From Schistocerca nitens (Eukaryota; Arthropoda; Insecta; Orthoptera; Acrididae): a DNA stretch of 64,000 bases. The stretch lies in NCBI RefSeq assembly GCF_023898315.1, contig NC_064615.1, positions 10,524,501 to 10,588,500 on the forward strand. The letters run 5' to 3'. Position 1 is the stretch's first letter; each line of letters starts with the position of its first letter. This document shows positions 21,261 to 31,189 of the stretch, piece by piece. A model generated the notes under the pieces. That model searched no databases and was not told the origin of the DNA. It saw nothing but the letters and a program-made list of their open reading frames with translations. A program made the translations under genes and the position numbers.

Positions 21261-22647
21261 CACTACTGGCCATTAAAATTACTACACCACACCACAAAGA
21301 TGACGTGCTACAGACGCGAAATTTAACCTACAGGAAGAGCATTCTGTGATATGCAAATGATTAGCTTTTCAGAGCATTCACACAAGGTTGGCGCCGGTGG
21401 TGACACCTACAACGTGCTGACATGGGGAAAGTTTATAACCGATTTCTCATATACAAACAGCAGTTGACCGGCGTTGCCTGGTGAAACGTTGTTGTGATGC
21501 CTCGAGTAAGGAGGAGAAAAGCGTACCATCACGTTTCCGACTTCGATAAAGGTCGGATTGTAGCCTATGGCAATTGCGGTTTATCGTATCCCAACATTGC
21601 TATTCGCGTTGGTCGAGATCCAATGACTGTTAGCAGAATACGGAATCGGTGGGTTCAGGAGCGTAATACGGAACGCCGTGGTGGATCCCAACGGCCTCGT
21701 ATCACTAGCAGTCGAGATGACAGGCATCTTTACCGCATGGCTGTAACGGATCGTGCAGCCACGTCTCGATCCTTGAGTCAACATATGGGGACGTTTGCAA
21801 GACAACAACCATCTGCACGAACAGTTCGACGACGTTTGCAGCAGCATGGACTATCAGCTCGGAGACCATGGCTGCGGTTACCCTTGACTCTGCATCACAG
21901 ACAGGAGCGCCTGCGATGGTGTACTCAACGTCGAACCTGGGTGCACGAATGGCAAAACGTCATTTTTTTTCGGATAAATCCAGGTTCTGTTTACAGCGTC
22001 ATGATGGTCGCATCCGTGTTTGACGACATCGCGGTGGACGCACATTGGAAGCGTGTATTCGTCATCGCCATACTGGCGTATCACCCGGCGTGATGGTATG
22101 GGGTGCCATTTATTACACGTCTCGGTCACCTCTTGTTCGCATTGACGGCACTTTGAACAGTGGACGTTACATTTCAGATTTGTTATGACCCGTGGCTCTA
22201 CCCTTCATTCGATCCCTCCGAAACCTTACATTTCAGCAGGATAATTCAAGACCGCATGTTGCATGTCCTGTACGGGCCTTCCTGGATACAGAATATTTTC
22301 AACTACTGCCCTGGACGGCATATTCTCCAGATCTCTCACCAATTGAAAACGTCTGGTCAATGGTGACCGAGCACTACTCTTGATGAACTGTGGTATCGTG
22401 TTGAAGCTGCATGTGCAGCTGTACCTGTACACGTCATCCAAGCTCTGTTTGAATCAATGCCCACGCGTATCAACGCCGTTATTACGGCCAGAGGTGGTTG
22501 TTCTGGATACTGATTTCTCAGGATCTATGCACCCAAATTGCGTGAAAATGTAATCACATGTCAGTTCTAGTATAATATATTTCTCCAATGAATCCTCGTT
22601 TATCATCTGCATTTCTTCTTGGTGTAGCAATTTTAATGCCAGTAGTG
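21261..22647 (+). mobile_element. Tc1/mariner element, family M2, copy 1
   Basis: Terminal repeats CACTACTGGCCATTAAAATT and GCAATTTTAATGCCAGTAGTG, with TA at 21259-21260 and 22648-22649; 1,387 bp. The second copy is at 60666-62060. Both contain ATGCAAATGATTAGCTTTTC in the 5' untranslated part. The transposase gene is broken. Confidence 0.9.
21497..22513 (+). pseudogene. M2 transposase, frameshifted
   Basis: Starts MPRVRRRKAYHHVSDFDKGRIVA with a helix-turn-helix region (PMTVSRI, then TERRGGSQRPR). The frame is lost in a T run near 21962-21969, inside what should be VIFSDESRF (first Asp). Later pieces in other frames carry QQDN-like sequence near 22240 and SPDLSPIENVWS near 22330-22360 (Glu present). 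The end reads RGGCSGY before the stop at 22511-22513. Confidence 0.85.
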
Positions 22648-22835
22648 TATGTATACAAAACTCTGCTAATACTCTTTATTGTTTTGGAACGTCCTCGTGG
22701 TTATATACAAGGTACGACGGGTATCTACAGTACTGGTCAAAAGTTCATGATAAACCATGATGAAAACTATATACTTCTTTTAATATTCATACATGATGTA
22801 CAAACTAAATAGACCAACAAAATAAGTATTTTGTA

Positions 22836-22838
<3 letters not shown>

Positions 22839-22894
<56 letters not shown>
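22839..22894 (+). repeat. (TC)n microsatellite
   Basis: 28 TC units in an uninterrupted run between the Tc1 terminal repeat and the transposase 3' end. Confidence 0.95.
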
Positions 22895-22898
<4 letters not shown>

Positions 22899-23734
22899 AG
22901 TTCAATACAGTACGATTTAGATTTTTGCCTCTACAATGTATCCCACCCTTTGCCCTCAGAAGAGCTGCGTAAACTCTTGGCATTGTGGACACAAGATTTG
23001 GTAGTACTTTTTGCAAACATCACAATCCAACACGTGTGTAAATTATTCCACATATCTTCAAAATTTGATGGTCACACTATCTGACATCCCTGACAAGTTC
23101 GTCCCATGAGTGTTTGATAGGATTCGAGTCAAGTGGCTGACCTGACTAAATCATATTCTTCAGTTACCCATATATCTCTTTCCCATTTACATACCATCTG
23201 CACAATTTAGTAGCGTGTTTGGTGTCACCGTCCACCTGCAGAACAGACCCGGGACTAGTAAGCTTCTTGCCAGCTGGAATTGCGTTGTCACTCACTGTCC
23301 TGTGAGAGCCTCCTTCTTTAACGTTGCATTAGTTCACTCTAGATCACCCGCTTTATTACACGGAAGACATCCTCATAGCGTTATCAACCCTCTACCATAC
23401 TCCACCGTTGGATCACACACTGACTCTTCATACGTTCCCCACGAACAAACATTCGTAGATGGGTTCCAGATACTTCAAATTTAGATTCATCCGTGAATAA
23501 CGCCTTGAACCATTGCTGCACGCTTCAATTTTGATGTTAGTGCACTCATTGTAATGTTTGCACCTTATTTTGTTCACGTAATAAAAGTTCCTTGGTCGCT
23601 ATGCAGACCTTTAAACCTTGTTCACGAAGACGTCGTTCCAGTATTGAGATAGGAATTGGAGCTTTTGGCATGTTACATACTTCCTCGTGAATTTCAGGCG
23701 CAGTACGAGTCCCCTGACGTTTAATCTATACATA

Positions 23735-24441
23735 CGAGGGTTGCCCAGAAAGTAACGCACCGCATTTTTTTTCTCAGCCGAAAACAATGCTACGAATGCG
23801 AAACGTTACGTATGTATTATTTGAAGTCTCCTGTGTGAACGCGCCAAGTTTCCGTCACTTCCGACAGATAGCGTAGCTGCAGGACAGTTTCAAAATGGCG
23901 TCTGTAGGTGATGTACCTTACAAGCAGCGTACCATCATTGAATTTCTCACTGCAGAGAAAGAAACTGTAGGGGATACTCACAAACGCTTGTGCAAAATGT
24001 ATGGACCATCTGCCGTTGACAGAAGTGCAGTCAGCCGCTGGGCACGGAGGGTGAAGTCATCAGAAGGCGGTTCGGCGGAGCTCCACGATTTGCAGCGGTC
24101 GAAGAGACAATCCACGGCTCACAGCCCTACCTAGCCCCCGCGGATATCCACTTGTTTGGGCCGTTACAGGATGCCATTCGTAGAAGACATTTTGGCGACG
24201 ACGAGGAGGTGATTCACACAGAGAAGCACTGGCTCCGCCAGCGGAACAAGGGTGGTACCGACAGGGCAGACACGCCCTTGTTTCGCGCTGGAGGAAGTCC
24301 ACAGAACGGGATGGAGATTATCTGGAAAAATTGGGTGTGTAGATGAAATATCATTTTTTCGTGTGTGTAATTCTCATTATGTTCAATGAAGAATTGTTGA
24401 AGAAAAAAAAATGCGGTGCATTAATTTGTGTGCAACCCTAG
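23735..24441 (+). mobile_element. Internally deleted mariner (MLE) derivative
   Basis: Ends CGAGGGTTGCCCAGAAAGTA and TTTGTGTGCAACCCTAG with TA at 23733-23734 and 24442-24443. Length 707 bp where a full MLE is about 1.3 kb. The near-terminal blocks GTAACGCACCGCATT and AATGCGGTGCATTAAT are also inverted. The middle of the transposase is missing. It sits inside the Tc1-like element. Confidence 0.88.
23895..24344 (+). pseudogene. Mariner transposase with catalytic core deleted
   Basis: N-terminus MASVGDVPYKQRTIIEFLTAEK, then DTHKRLCKMYG and SAVSRWARRVK, is the MLE helix-turn-helix region. It stops at 24132-24134. Immediately after, YLAPADIHLFGPLQDAIRRRHF is the region around the third catalytic Asp, joined in another frame, with RRGGDSHREALAP and RWRKSTERDGDYLEK-like sequence at the end. 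The first two catalytic Asp regions (roughly 150-200 residues) are absent. The element could move only with a transposase supplied in trans. Confidence 0.85.
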
Positions 24442-24589
24442 TATACGATGTGATCTTTCCTGTATGATGTTATTCGGGGTCTTCCAGATCGCGAAACACT
24501 TTCATTGGCCCCAGTTTGCTTGATCCACTCAATGTATACACAGCTGTAGATTAGGCTATGCTTTTGTCGCTGTTGCCCTACTAGGACAA

Positions 24590-25232
24590 TGTTATGTATG
24601 AGGCGGAACTATGGGCCTCATGGAAAAAGGGTGACCCGGCTGAGTCACGTAATTTGACTCTTAGTCTGATCACGAGGTGTGGCCATTAATTACACTCGTT
24701 GATCACGTAGGCTGACGTGAGGATCAATGAACTATACTTGACGGGATGTATCTGGAACATCTTAGGTGATTAGAAAGTTAGTGGACAGGAATAAAATTAA
24801 ATACTTAGCTTTAATTCAACAGCAGCCGTGAACGTCGATCTGGACTTTGTACAATAATATTTAGAAGTGCAGTTATAGACTGAACTGTGGATGTTTCTTT
24901 ACAATTCTGATTGATTCACACATTTAGATCAATTGTCAATGTATAAACTGTATGTGGCGCCTGGCTAGGTCGTAGCTACTGACTTATCTGAAGGCCATGC
25001 TAACTAGCCTCTCTGCACATGAGATCTCTGAAGCTATAACGAGTAAACCACTCCTGTTAACGTCGGCTGTAGAACTGACCAGTGCGTAGCTTGTCTCGTA
25101 AGACGAGCCGAGTGTCACGCTCGGTCTGCTAGCATCGACAGTGGCGACTCGCGGGTCCGTTGTGTACTGACGGACGGCGGCCGATTTGAAGCCTACAACC
25201 TAGCAAGGGTGGTGCCTTGTGGTGACACCACA
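24590..25232 (-). repeat. Solo LTR of an LTR retrotransposon
   Basis: Begins TGTTATGTATGAGGCGGAAC and ends GGTGACACCACA, giving TG...CA ends, flanked by GACAA (24585-24589) and GATAA (25233-25237), a 5-bp duplication with one mismatch. Its minus-strand wording (TGTGGTGTCACC at the start, CTTGCTAGGT, AAATCGGCCG) matches a Gypsy-type LTR I recall from Schistocerca. No internal region or second LTR is near, so it likely arose by LTR-LTR recombination. Confidence 0.7.
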
Positions 25233-25647
25233 GATAACTTTTCTGATGCAGAGCTACCATTAAAGCACGTTCTTCAATTCCAGCCTCCTGTTCTATCCCA
25301 CTAGGAGGTAATATGGTATGAACCTGTACAGGTACACAGAAATGTCACTAGATCCACACATCGTACTGTAAACTAATGCGAATTGATTGTACACAGACAG
25401 CTGAAGGAATGGGACCTATTCCAATGGAACCTTCTTAGGTAAGTGCACGTCAGTATTGCTGTGGACACTCGTCAACGTTTGGCAACTCGAACAACCAGTC
25501 AAATACACGACTTAGTCTTTGCCATGTTCACACTTTCTTTTATTATCAGAACGAGGATATGGTAGAATAAACAAAACAAAATTCGTGTTTTAAACATAAA
25601 TGCATTGCTGTAATAGGTGAACGAAAACTTTTGACCGTTAGTGTGTA

Positions 25648-25776
25648 CAGTCTCTTTTCTGAAGAGCCTGTAAGTATATTATTTATAATAGTGCAAACGC
25701 TTTCTATCTTTTCGGCTCCTCTGTTTTCGAGCAGGAGACCCGGCTACGCCGCCAGTCCTCTCTCCTGATCCCTCGG
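25648..25776. other. Flank of the CpG-rich segment
   Basis: Unassigned. The last 8 bases (25769-25776, TCCCTCGG) are the left target-site duplication of RTE-A; the matching copy is 27393-27400, so before insertion this joined the CpG-rich sequence at 27401. Confidence 0.6.
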
Positions 25777-27392
25777 TTGTTGTTGTGGTCTTCAGTCCTG
25801 AGACTGATTTGATGCAGCTCTCCATGCTACTCTATCCTGTGCAAGCCTCTTCATCTCCCAATACCTACTGCAACCTACATCCTTCAGAATCTGCTTAGTG
25901 TATTGATCTCTTGGTCTCCCTCTACGATTTTTACCCTCCACGCTGCCCTCCAATGCTAAATTGGTGATCCATTGATGCCTCAGAATATGCCTCACCAATC
26001 GATCCCTTCTTCTAGTCAAGCTCTACCACAAATTTCTCTTCTCTCCAATTCTATTCAGTACCTCCTCATTAGTTATGTGATCTACTCATCTAATCTTCAG
26101 CATTCTTTTGTAGCACCACATTTTGAAAGCTTCAGTTCTCTTCTTGTCCAAACAATTTATCGTCCACGTTTCACTTCCATACAACACTCCATACAAATAC
26201 TTTCAAAAAAGCGCCTTCCTGACACGTAAATCTATACTCGATGTTAACATATTTCTCTTCTTCAGAAGCGCTTTCCTTGCCACTGCCAGTCTACATTTTA
26301 TATCCTCTCTACTTCGACGATCATCAGTTATTTTGCTCCACAGATAGCACAACTCTTTTACTACTTTAAGTTTCTCATTTCCTAATCTAATTCCCGCAGC
26401 ATCACCAGACTTAATTCGACTACATTCCATTATCCTCGTTTTGCTTTTGTTAACGTTCATATTATATCCTACTTTCAAGACACTGTCCATTCTGTTCAGC
26501 TGCTCTTCCAAGTCCTTTGCTGTCTCTGAGAGAATTACAATATCACCGGCGAACGTCAAAGTTTTTATTTCATCTCCATGGATTTTAATACCTACTCCGA
26601 ATTTTTCTTTTGTTTCCTTTATTGTTTGCTCAATATACAGATTGAATAACACCGGGGAGAGGCTACAACCTTGTTTCACTCCCTTCCCAACCGCTGTTTC
26701 CCTTTCATGCCCATCCACTCTTATAACTGCCATCTGGTTTCTGTACAAATTGTAAGTAGCCTTTCGCTCGTTGTATTTTACCGCTGCCACCTTCAAGGTT
26801 TGGAAGAGAGTATTCTAGTCAACAATGTCAAAAGTTTCTCTAAGTTTACAAATGCTAGGAACGTAGGTTTGCCTTTCCTTAATCTTTCTTCTAAGATAAG
26901 TCGTAGGGTCAGTATTGCCTCACGTGTTCCAATATTTCTACGGAATCCAAACTGATCTTCCCCGAGATCGCCTTCTACCAGTTTTTCTATTCGTGTGTAA
27001 GGAATTCGCGTAAGTATTTAGCAGCCGTGACTTATTAAACTGATAATTCGTTATTTTTAACATCTGTCAGCACCTGCTTTCTTTGGGATTGGAATTATTA
27101 TATTCTTCTTGAAGTCTGAGGGAATTTCGCCTGTCTCTTACATTTTGCTCGCCAGATGGTAGAGTTTTGTCAGGACTGGCTCTCCCAAGGCCGTCAGTAG
27201 TTCTAATGGAATGTCGTCTACTCCGGGGGCCTTGTTTCGGTTCAGGTCTTTCAGTGCTCTGTCAAATTTTTCACTCAGTATCATATCTCCCACTTCATCT
27301 TCATCCACATCCTATTCCATTTCCATAATATTGTCCTCAAGTACACCGCTCTTGTTGTAGACCCCCTGTATACTTCTTCCACCTTTCTGCTC
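25777..27392 (-). mobile_element. RTE-A retrotransposon, 1.6 kb, 5' truncated
   Basis: Minus strand, with GTT-repeat 3' end at 25777 and an 8-bp TSD TCCCTCGG on both sides. From 27310 down it reads FDRALKDLNRNKAPGVDDIP, SKM-TGEIPSDFKKNIIIP, EDQFGFRRN, the region of KAFD, GVKQGCSLSPVLFNLYIEQ and LTFAGDIVILS (the FADD pair reads FAGD), then the C-terminal DEYTKQI block. Several stops and shifts. The single frame 26203-26796 covers 197 residues of the palm and thumb. Confidence 0.9.
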
Positions 27393-27400
27393 TCCCTCGG

Positions 27401-27830
27401 TATACGGAAGTATTCCAGCCTCTGATGTTGTCGCGCGTCCTGATAACTCCAACGTGGCGGGGCTCTCGGCGTCGGCGCGTTCGCCCCACCGCCGGGCTCA
27501 GATCTGCGGGGAGCGCCGTTGCCCGCGCAGCGCCAGGTGTGCCTTTTCGCAATCTCTGTCCGCGAACGCGGCGAATTTGCATTGAAACGTTACCCGCTTA
27601 TTGCTTTCCACGCCCTGCGGCCGTCGGACAGCGGAAAGGAGGAAGGGGCGGAGGTTCCGCCTTGGCGCCTCTCGTGACTCGAAACAACAAACAAATGAAC
27701 TCGGCTCACAGCCGAGGGGCGCGAGCGAGCCTAGCCCCGTAACTGACCGCGCCGGAGTCCATTAGCTCGCGTTTCCGGGATTTCTCCGCCTGGACGAGGA
27801 CCGACACCGGGCTCTAGGTTAATGTCGCCA
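27401..27830. promoter_or_regulatory. CpG-rich segment, possible promoter or first exon
   Basis: About 400 bp far richer in G+C and CpG than its AT-rich surroundings (for example CGGGGCTCTCGGCGTCGGCG and CGAACGCGGCGAATTTG). It is not part of any repeat family seen elsewhere in the window. Short open frames on both strands have no recognised domain. A CpG-dense patch in an insect genome can mark an unmethylated promoter or 5' exon, but no TATA box, splice site or known protein supports this. It could also be a GC-rich repeat. Confidence 0.35.
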
Positions 27831-28100
27831 CAGGAACTCTCATAACCGGCACTTGAAAGTGTCCTACTTTCATAACGACATCTGAAGCGGGTAATGGTTT
27901 CTGTTTAAAGAAAACGTAGAGATTTAAAATGTTGACTCTGTTGTCGGTAGCTACTACTGCCATCAGTTGGCCGTGGCAGCGCGTAAATAGCTGATTTAAA
28001 ATAAATAAACCATCCTTCTTTCCTGCATTAATATCTGTTTCGAATTTTATTTCGGATACGTTTTTGGAGAACGAAAATCTGCTGTATAAAAATCATCATG
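27831..28100. other. Unassigned stretch
   Basis: No element recognised between the CpG-rich segment and the first RTE-A fragment. Confidence 0.4.
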
Positions 28101-28256
28101 GATAGAGGGAGACGAAGAGATGAATACACTAAGCAGATTCAGAAGGATGTAGGTTGCAGTAGGTACTGGGAGATGAAGAACCTTACACAGGATAGAATAG
28201 CATGGAGAGCTGCATCAAACCAGTCTCAGGACTGAAGACCACAACAACAACAACAA
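28101..28256 (+). mobile_element. RTE-A 3'-end fragment (tandem copy 1)
   Basis: 156 bp matching the last 50 codons of RTE-A (DEYTKQIQKDVGCSRYWEMKN) and its CAA-repeat tail. It directly abuts a 33-bp segment of Jockey-like RT sequence that is repeated after copy 2. About nine differences from copy 2 over 150 bp. Confidence 0.85.
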
Positions 28257-28289
28257 CATGGATTCCGCAAACACAGATCTTGCGAAACT
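28257..28289 (+). repeat. 33-bp target-site repeat, left copy
   Basis: ATGGATTCCGCAAACACAGA followed by TCTTGCGAAACTC, differing from 29687-29719 at two positions. It belongs to the Jockey-like RT (frame GFRKHRSCETL), so it marks the RTE-A insertion point. Confidence 0.85.
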
Positions 28290-29686
28290 CTACCATCTGG
28301 TGAGCAAGATGTATGAGACAGGCGAAATTCCCTCAGACTTCAAGAGGAATGTAATAATTCCAATCCCAAAGAAAGCAGGTGTTGACAGATGTGAAAATTA
28401 CCGAACTACCAGTTTAATCAGCCACAGCTGCAAAATACTAACGCGAATTCATTACAGACGAAACGAAAAACTGGTAGAAGCCGACATCGGGGAAGATCAG
28501 TTTGGATTCCGTAGAAATGTTGGAACACGTGAGGCAATACTGACCCTACGACTTGTCTTAGAAAATAGATTAAGGAAAGGCAAACCTACATTTCTATCAT
28601 TTGTAGACTTAGAGAAAGCGTTTGACAATCTTGATTGGAATACTCTCTTTCAAATTCTGAAGGTGGCAGGGGTAAACTACAGGGAGCGAAAGGCTATTTA
28701 CAATTTTTACAGAAACCAGAAGGCAGTTTTAAGACTCGAGGGGCATGAAACGGAAGCAGTGGTTCGGAAGGGAGTGAGACAGGGTTGTAGCCTCTCCCCG
28801 ATCTTATTCAATCTGTATATTGAGCAAGCAGTAAAGGAAACAAAAGAAAAGTTCGGAGTAGGAGTTAAAATCCATGGAGAAGAAATAAAAACCTTGACGT
28901 TCGCCGATGAGATTGTAATTCTGTCAGAGACAGCAAAGGACTTGGAAGAGCAGTTGAACTGAATGGACAGTGTCTTGAAAGGAGGACATAAGATGAACAT
29001 CAACAAAGGCAAAACGAGGATAATGGAATGTAGTCGAATTAAATCAGGTGACGCTGACGCAATTAGATTAGGAAATGAGTCGCTTAAAGTAGTAAATAAG
29101 GTTTGCTATTTGGGGAGCAAAATAGCTGATGATGGTCGAAGTAGAGAGGAATTAAAATGTTGACTGGCGATGGCAAGGAAAGCGTTTCTGAAGAAGAGAA
29201 ATTTGTTAACATCGAGTATAGAATTAAGTGTCACGAAGTCGTTTCTGAAAGTATTTGTATGGAGTGTAGCCATGTATGGAAGTGAAACGTGGACGATAAA
29301 TAGTTTGGACAAGAAGAGAATAGAAGCTTTCGAAATGTGGTGCTACAGAGGAATGCTGAAGATTAGATGGGTAGATCACATAACTAATGAGGAGGTATTG
29401 AATAGAACTGGGGAGGAGAAGAGTTTGTGGCACAACTTGACAAGAAGAAGGGACCAGTTGGTAGGACATGTTCTGAGGCATCAAGGGATCACCAATTTAG
29501 CACTGGAGGGCAGCGTTGAGGTTAAAAATCGTAGAGGGAGACCAAGAGATGAATACACTAAGCAGATTCAGAAGGATGTAGGTTGCAGTAAGTACCGGGA
29601 GATGATGAAGCTTGCACAAGATAGAGTAGCATGGAGAGCTGCATCAAACCAGTCTGAGGACTGAAGACCACAACAACAACAACAAC
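28290..29686 (+). pseudogene. RTE-A reverse transcriptase (tandem copy 2), long frame with two stops
   Basis: A single frame from about 28290 to a stop at 29662-29664 with only two internal stops (near 28960 and 29161). Blocks: LYHLVSKMYETGEIPSDF, IIPIPKKAG, EDQFGFRRNVGTREAI, FVDLEKAFDNLDW (first catalytic Asp), GVRQGCSLSPILFNLYIEQ, LTFADEIVIL (the second Asp of the YXDD-type pair is Glu), YLGSKIADDG, SETWTINSLDKKRIEAFEMW, GHVLRHQGITNL and RRGRPRDEYTKQI. 3' tail (CAA)n. 5' truncated before the endonuclease. The FADE change would abolish activity. Confidence 0.92.
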
Positions 29687-31092
29687 ATGGATTCCGCAAA
29701 CAGAGGTCTTGCGAAACTCTGCTGGCTGTGTTACTCCGTGACATCCATAGCGCTATGGACAACAGCGCTCAAGTTGATGCCGTGCTCCTTGACTTCAGCG
29801 AGGTGTTTGACACCGTTCCCCACTGCCGTTTGGAGAAACAATATACGAGCTTATCGAGATATCGGAACAGATTTGCGACTGGATTCAAGACTTTCTTGCT
29901 GGCAGAACTCAACAACAGGAAGCATAAGCTCATTATTCACGATGTTGATAACGGCTGTGATGTGGGATCTGAGTGGGGTACAGTCAAGTGGGGGGGGGGG
30001 GGGGGGTGCCCCAGGGATCAGTGTTGGGGCCACTCCTGTTCCTTATTTATATAAATTATATGCCCTCTAGTATTACGGATACTCTAAAATATTTCTGTTT
30101 GCTGATGACACTATGTTGGTAGTAAATCATGTTGTGTACAACATTGGCTCGGTTTCAAATAGTGCAATACATGACCTCAGTTCATGGCTTGTAGAAAATG
30201 AACTAACGCTAAATCACAGTAAGACTCAGTTTTTACAGTTTCTAACACATAATTCAACAAAACCTGACGTTTTAATTTCACAGAACGGGCATATGATAAG
30301 TGTAACTGAACAGTTCAAATTTCTAGGTGTTCAGATAGATAGTAAGCTGTCGTGGAAATCCCACGCTCAGGATCTTGTTCAAAGACTTAATACTGCCATT
30401 TTTACTATTCGAACGGTATCAGAAGTGAGTGATAGTTCGACAGGAAAATTAGTCTACTTTGCTTATTTTCATTAGCTATTGTCGTATGGTACTATATTTT
30501 GGGGTAACTCTTGCCATTCTAAAAGGATATTTTTGGTTCAGAAACGGGCGGTTCGGGCAATAACTGGTGTGAGTTCATGAACCTCTTGTCGACCTCTGTT
30601 CACGAGTCTGGGTATTTTGACATTGGCCTCTCAATACGTATATTCCTTATTGTCGTTTCCTGTTACCAATATTAGTTTATTCCCAAGAATAAGCAGCTTT
30701 CACTCGGTTAATATTCGGCAGAAATCACAATTCTTGTGCAAAAAGGTGTGCAGGAACTGCTGCATCCATTTTCAATAAGCTACCACTCGAATTCAAAAAT
30801 CTTAGCAGTAATCCACGCGCTTTCAAATCTAAACTGAAGAGTTTCCTCTTGGGTCACTCCTTCTATTCTCTCTACGAGTTCCTTGAATAATTAAGCTGAT
30901 TTTTTTTCCATTGCTGATAGCATTTACTTAAACTTATGAACTGACATTTTTAAGGTTCCTGAACATTTATTTTTATCTGTTATTACCTTTATGTTGTAAT
31001 TTCATGTACTGACACGTTCCATGCGCTTGTAGATTTGCTCCTGAGTTTGCTCCTACGGAACTTGAACAGTAAATTAAAAAAAATAAAAAAAA
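29687..31092 (+). pseudogene. Jockey/CR1-like reverse transcriptase, interrupted upstream by RTE-A
   Basis: Starts with the second copy of the 33-bp repeat, which reads GFRKQRSCETLLAVLLRDIH in frame. Then AQVDAVLLDFSEVFDTVPHC (first catalytic Asp region), a G17 run at 29990-30006 that breaks the frame where GVPQGSVLGP is expected, FLFADDTMLVV near 30095 (Asp pair intact), WLVENELTLNHSKTQFLQF and FKFLGVQIDSKLSWKSHA. It ends after further C-terminal pieces and a 3' UTR with an A-rich tail at about 31070-31092. The N-terminal part is not present on the other side of the RTE-A pair. Confidence 0.87.
29990..30006 (+). repeat. G17 homopolymer
   Basis: Seventeen consecutive G within the Jockey-like RT at the position of the GVPQGS motif. 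Its length is also a likely sequencing-error point. Confidence 0.9.
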
Positions 31093-31189
31093 CACGTCGC
31101 CCTTAATGGAAAAAAATCGATAGATGTAAAGATAATTTCTGGAATACCATAATGGAGTGAGATAGGACCGTTACTATTTGCGTCGTATA

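Larger units (their letters stand above)
22738..25645 (-). mobile_element. Tc1-like element carrying a mariner derivative and a solo LTR
   Basis: Ends CAGTACTGGTCAAAAGTTCA and AACTTTTGACCGTTAGTGTG, with TA at 22736-22737 and 25646-25647. Subtracting the mariner derivative (23735-24441 plus TA) and the solo LTR (24590-25232 plus 5 bp) leaves about 1.55 kb, a normal Tc1 length. Minus-strand pieces read LFTDESKFEVSG near 23490 (first Asp) and PIKHSWDELVRDV near 23110 (Glu block shifted to Lys), then PRVYAALLRAKGG near 22960. A (TC)n run lies inside at 22839-22894. Confidence 0.8.

Noticed and set aside
24590-25232. Second LTR nearby making a full retrotransposon
   Set aside because: No partner LTR, primer-binding site or polyprotein found in the window.
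28707-29012. Minus-strand frames opposite RTE-A
   Set aside because: Antisense shadows; they recur at every RTE-A copy because the coding strand is A-rich.
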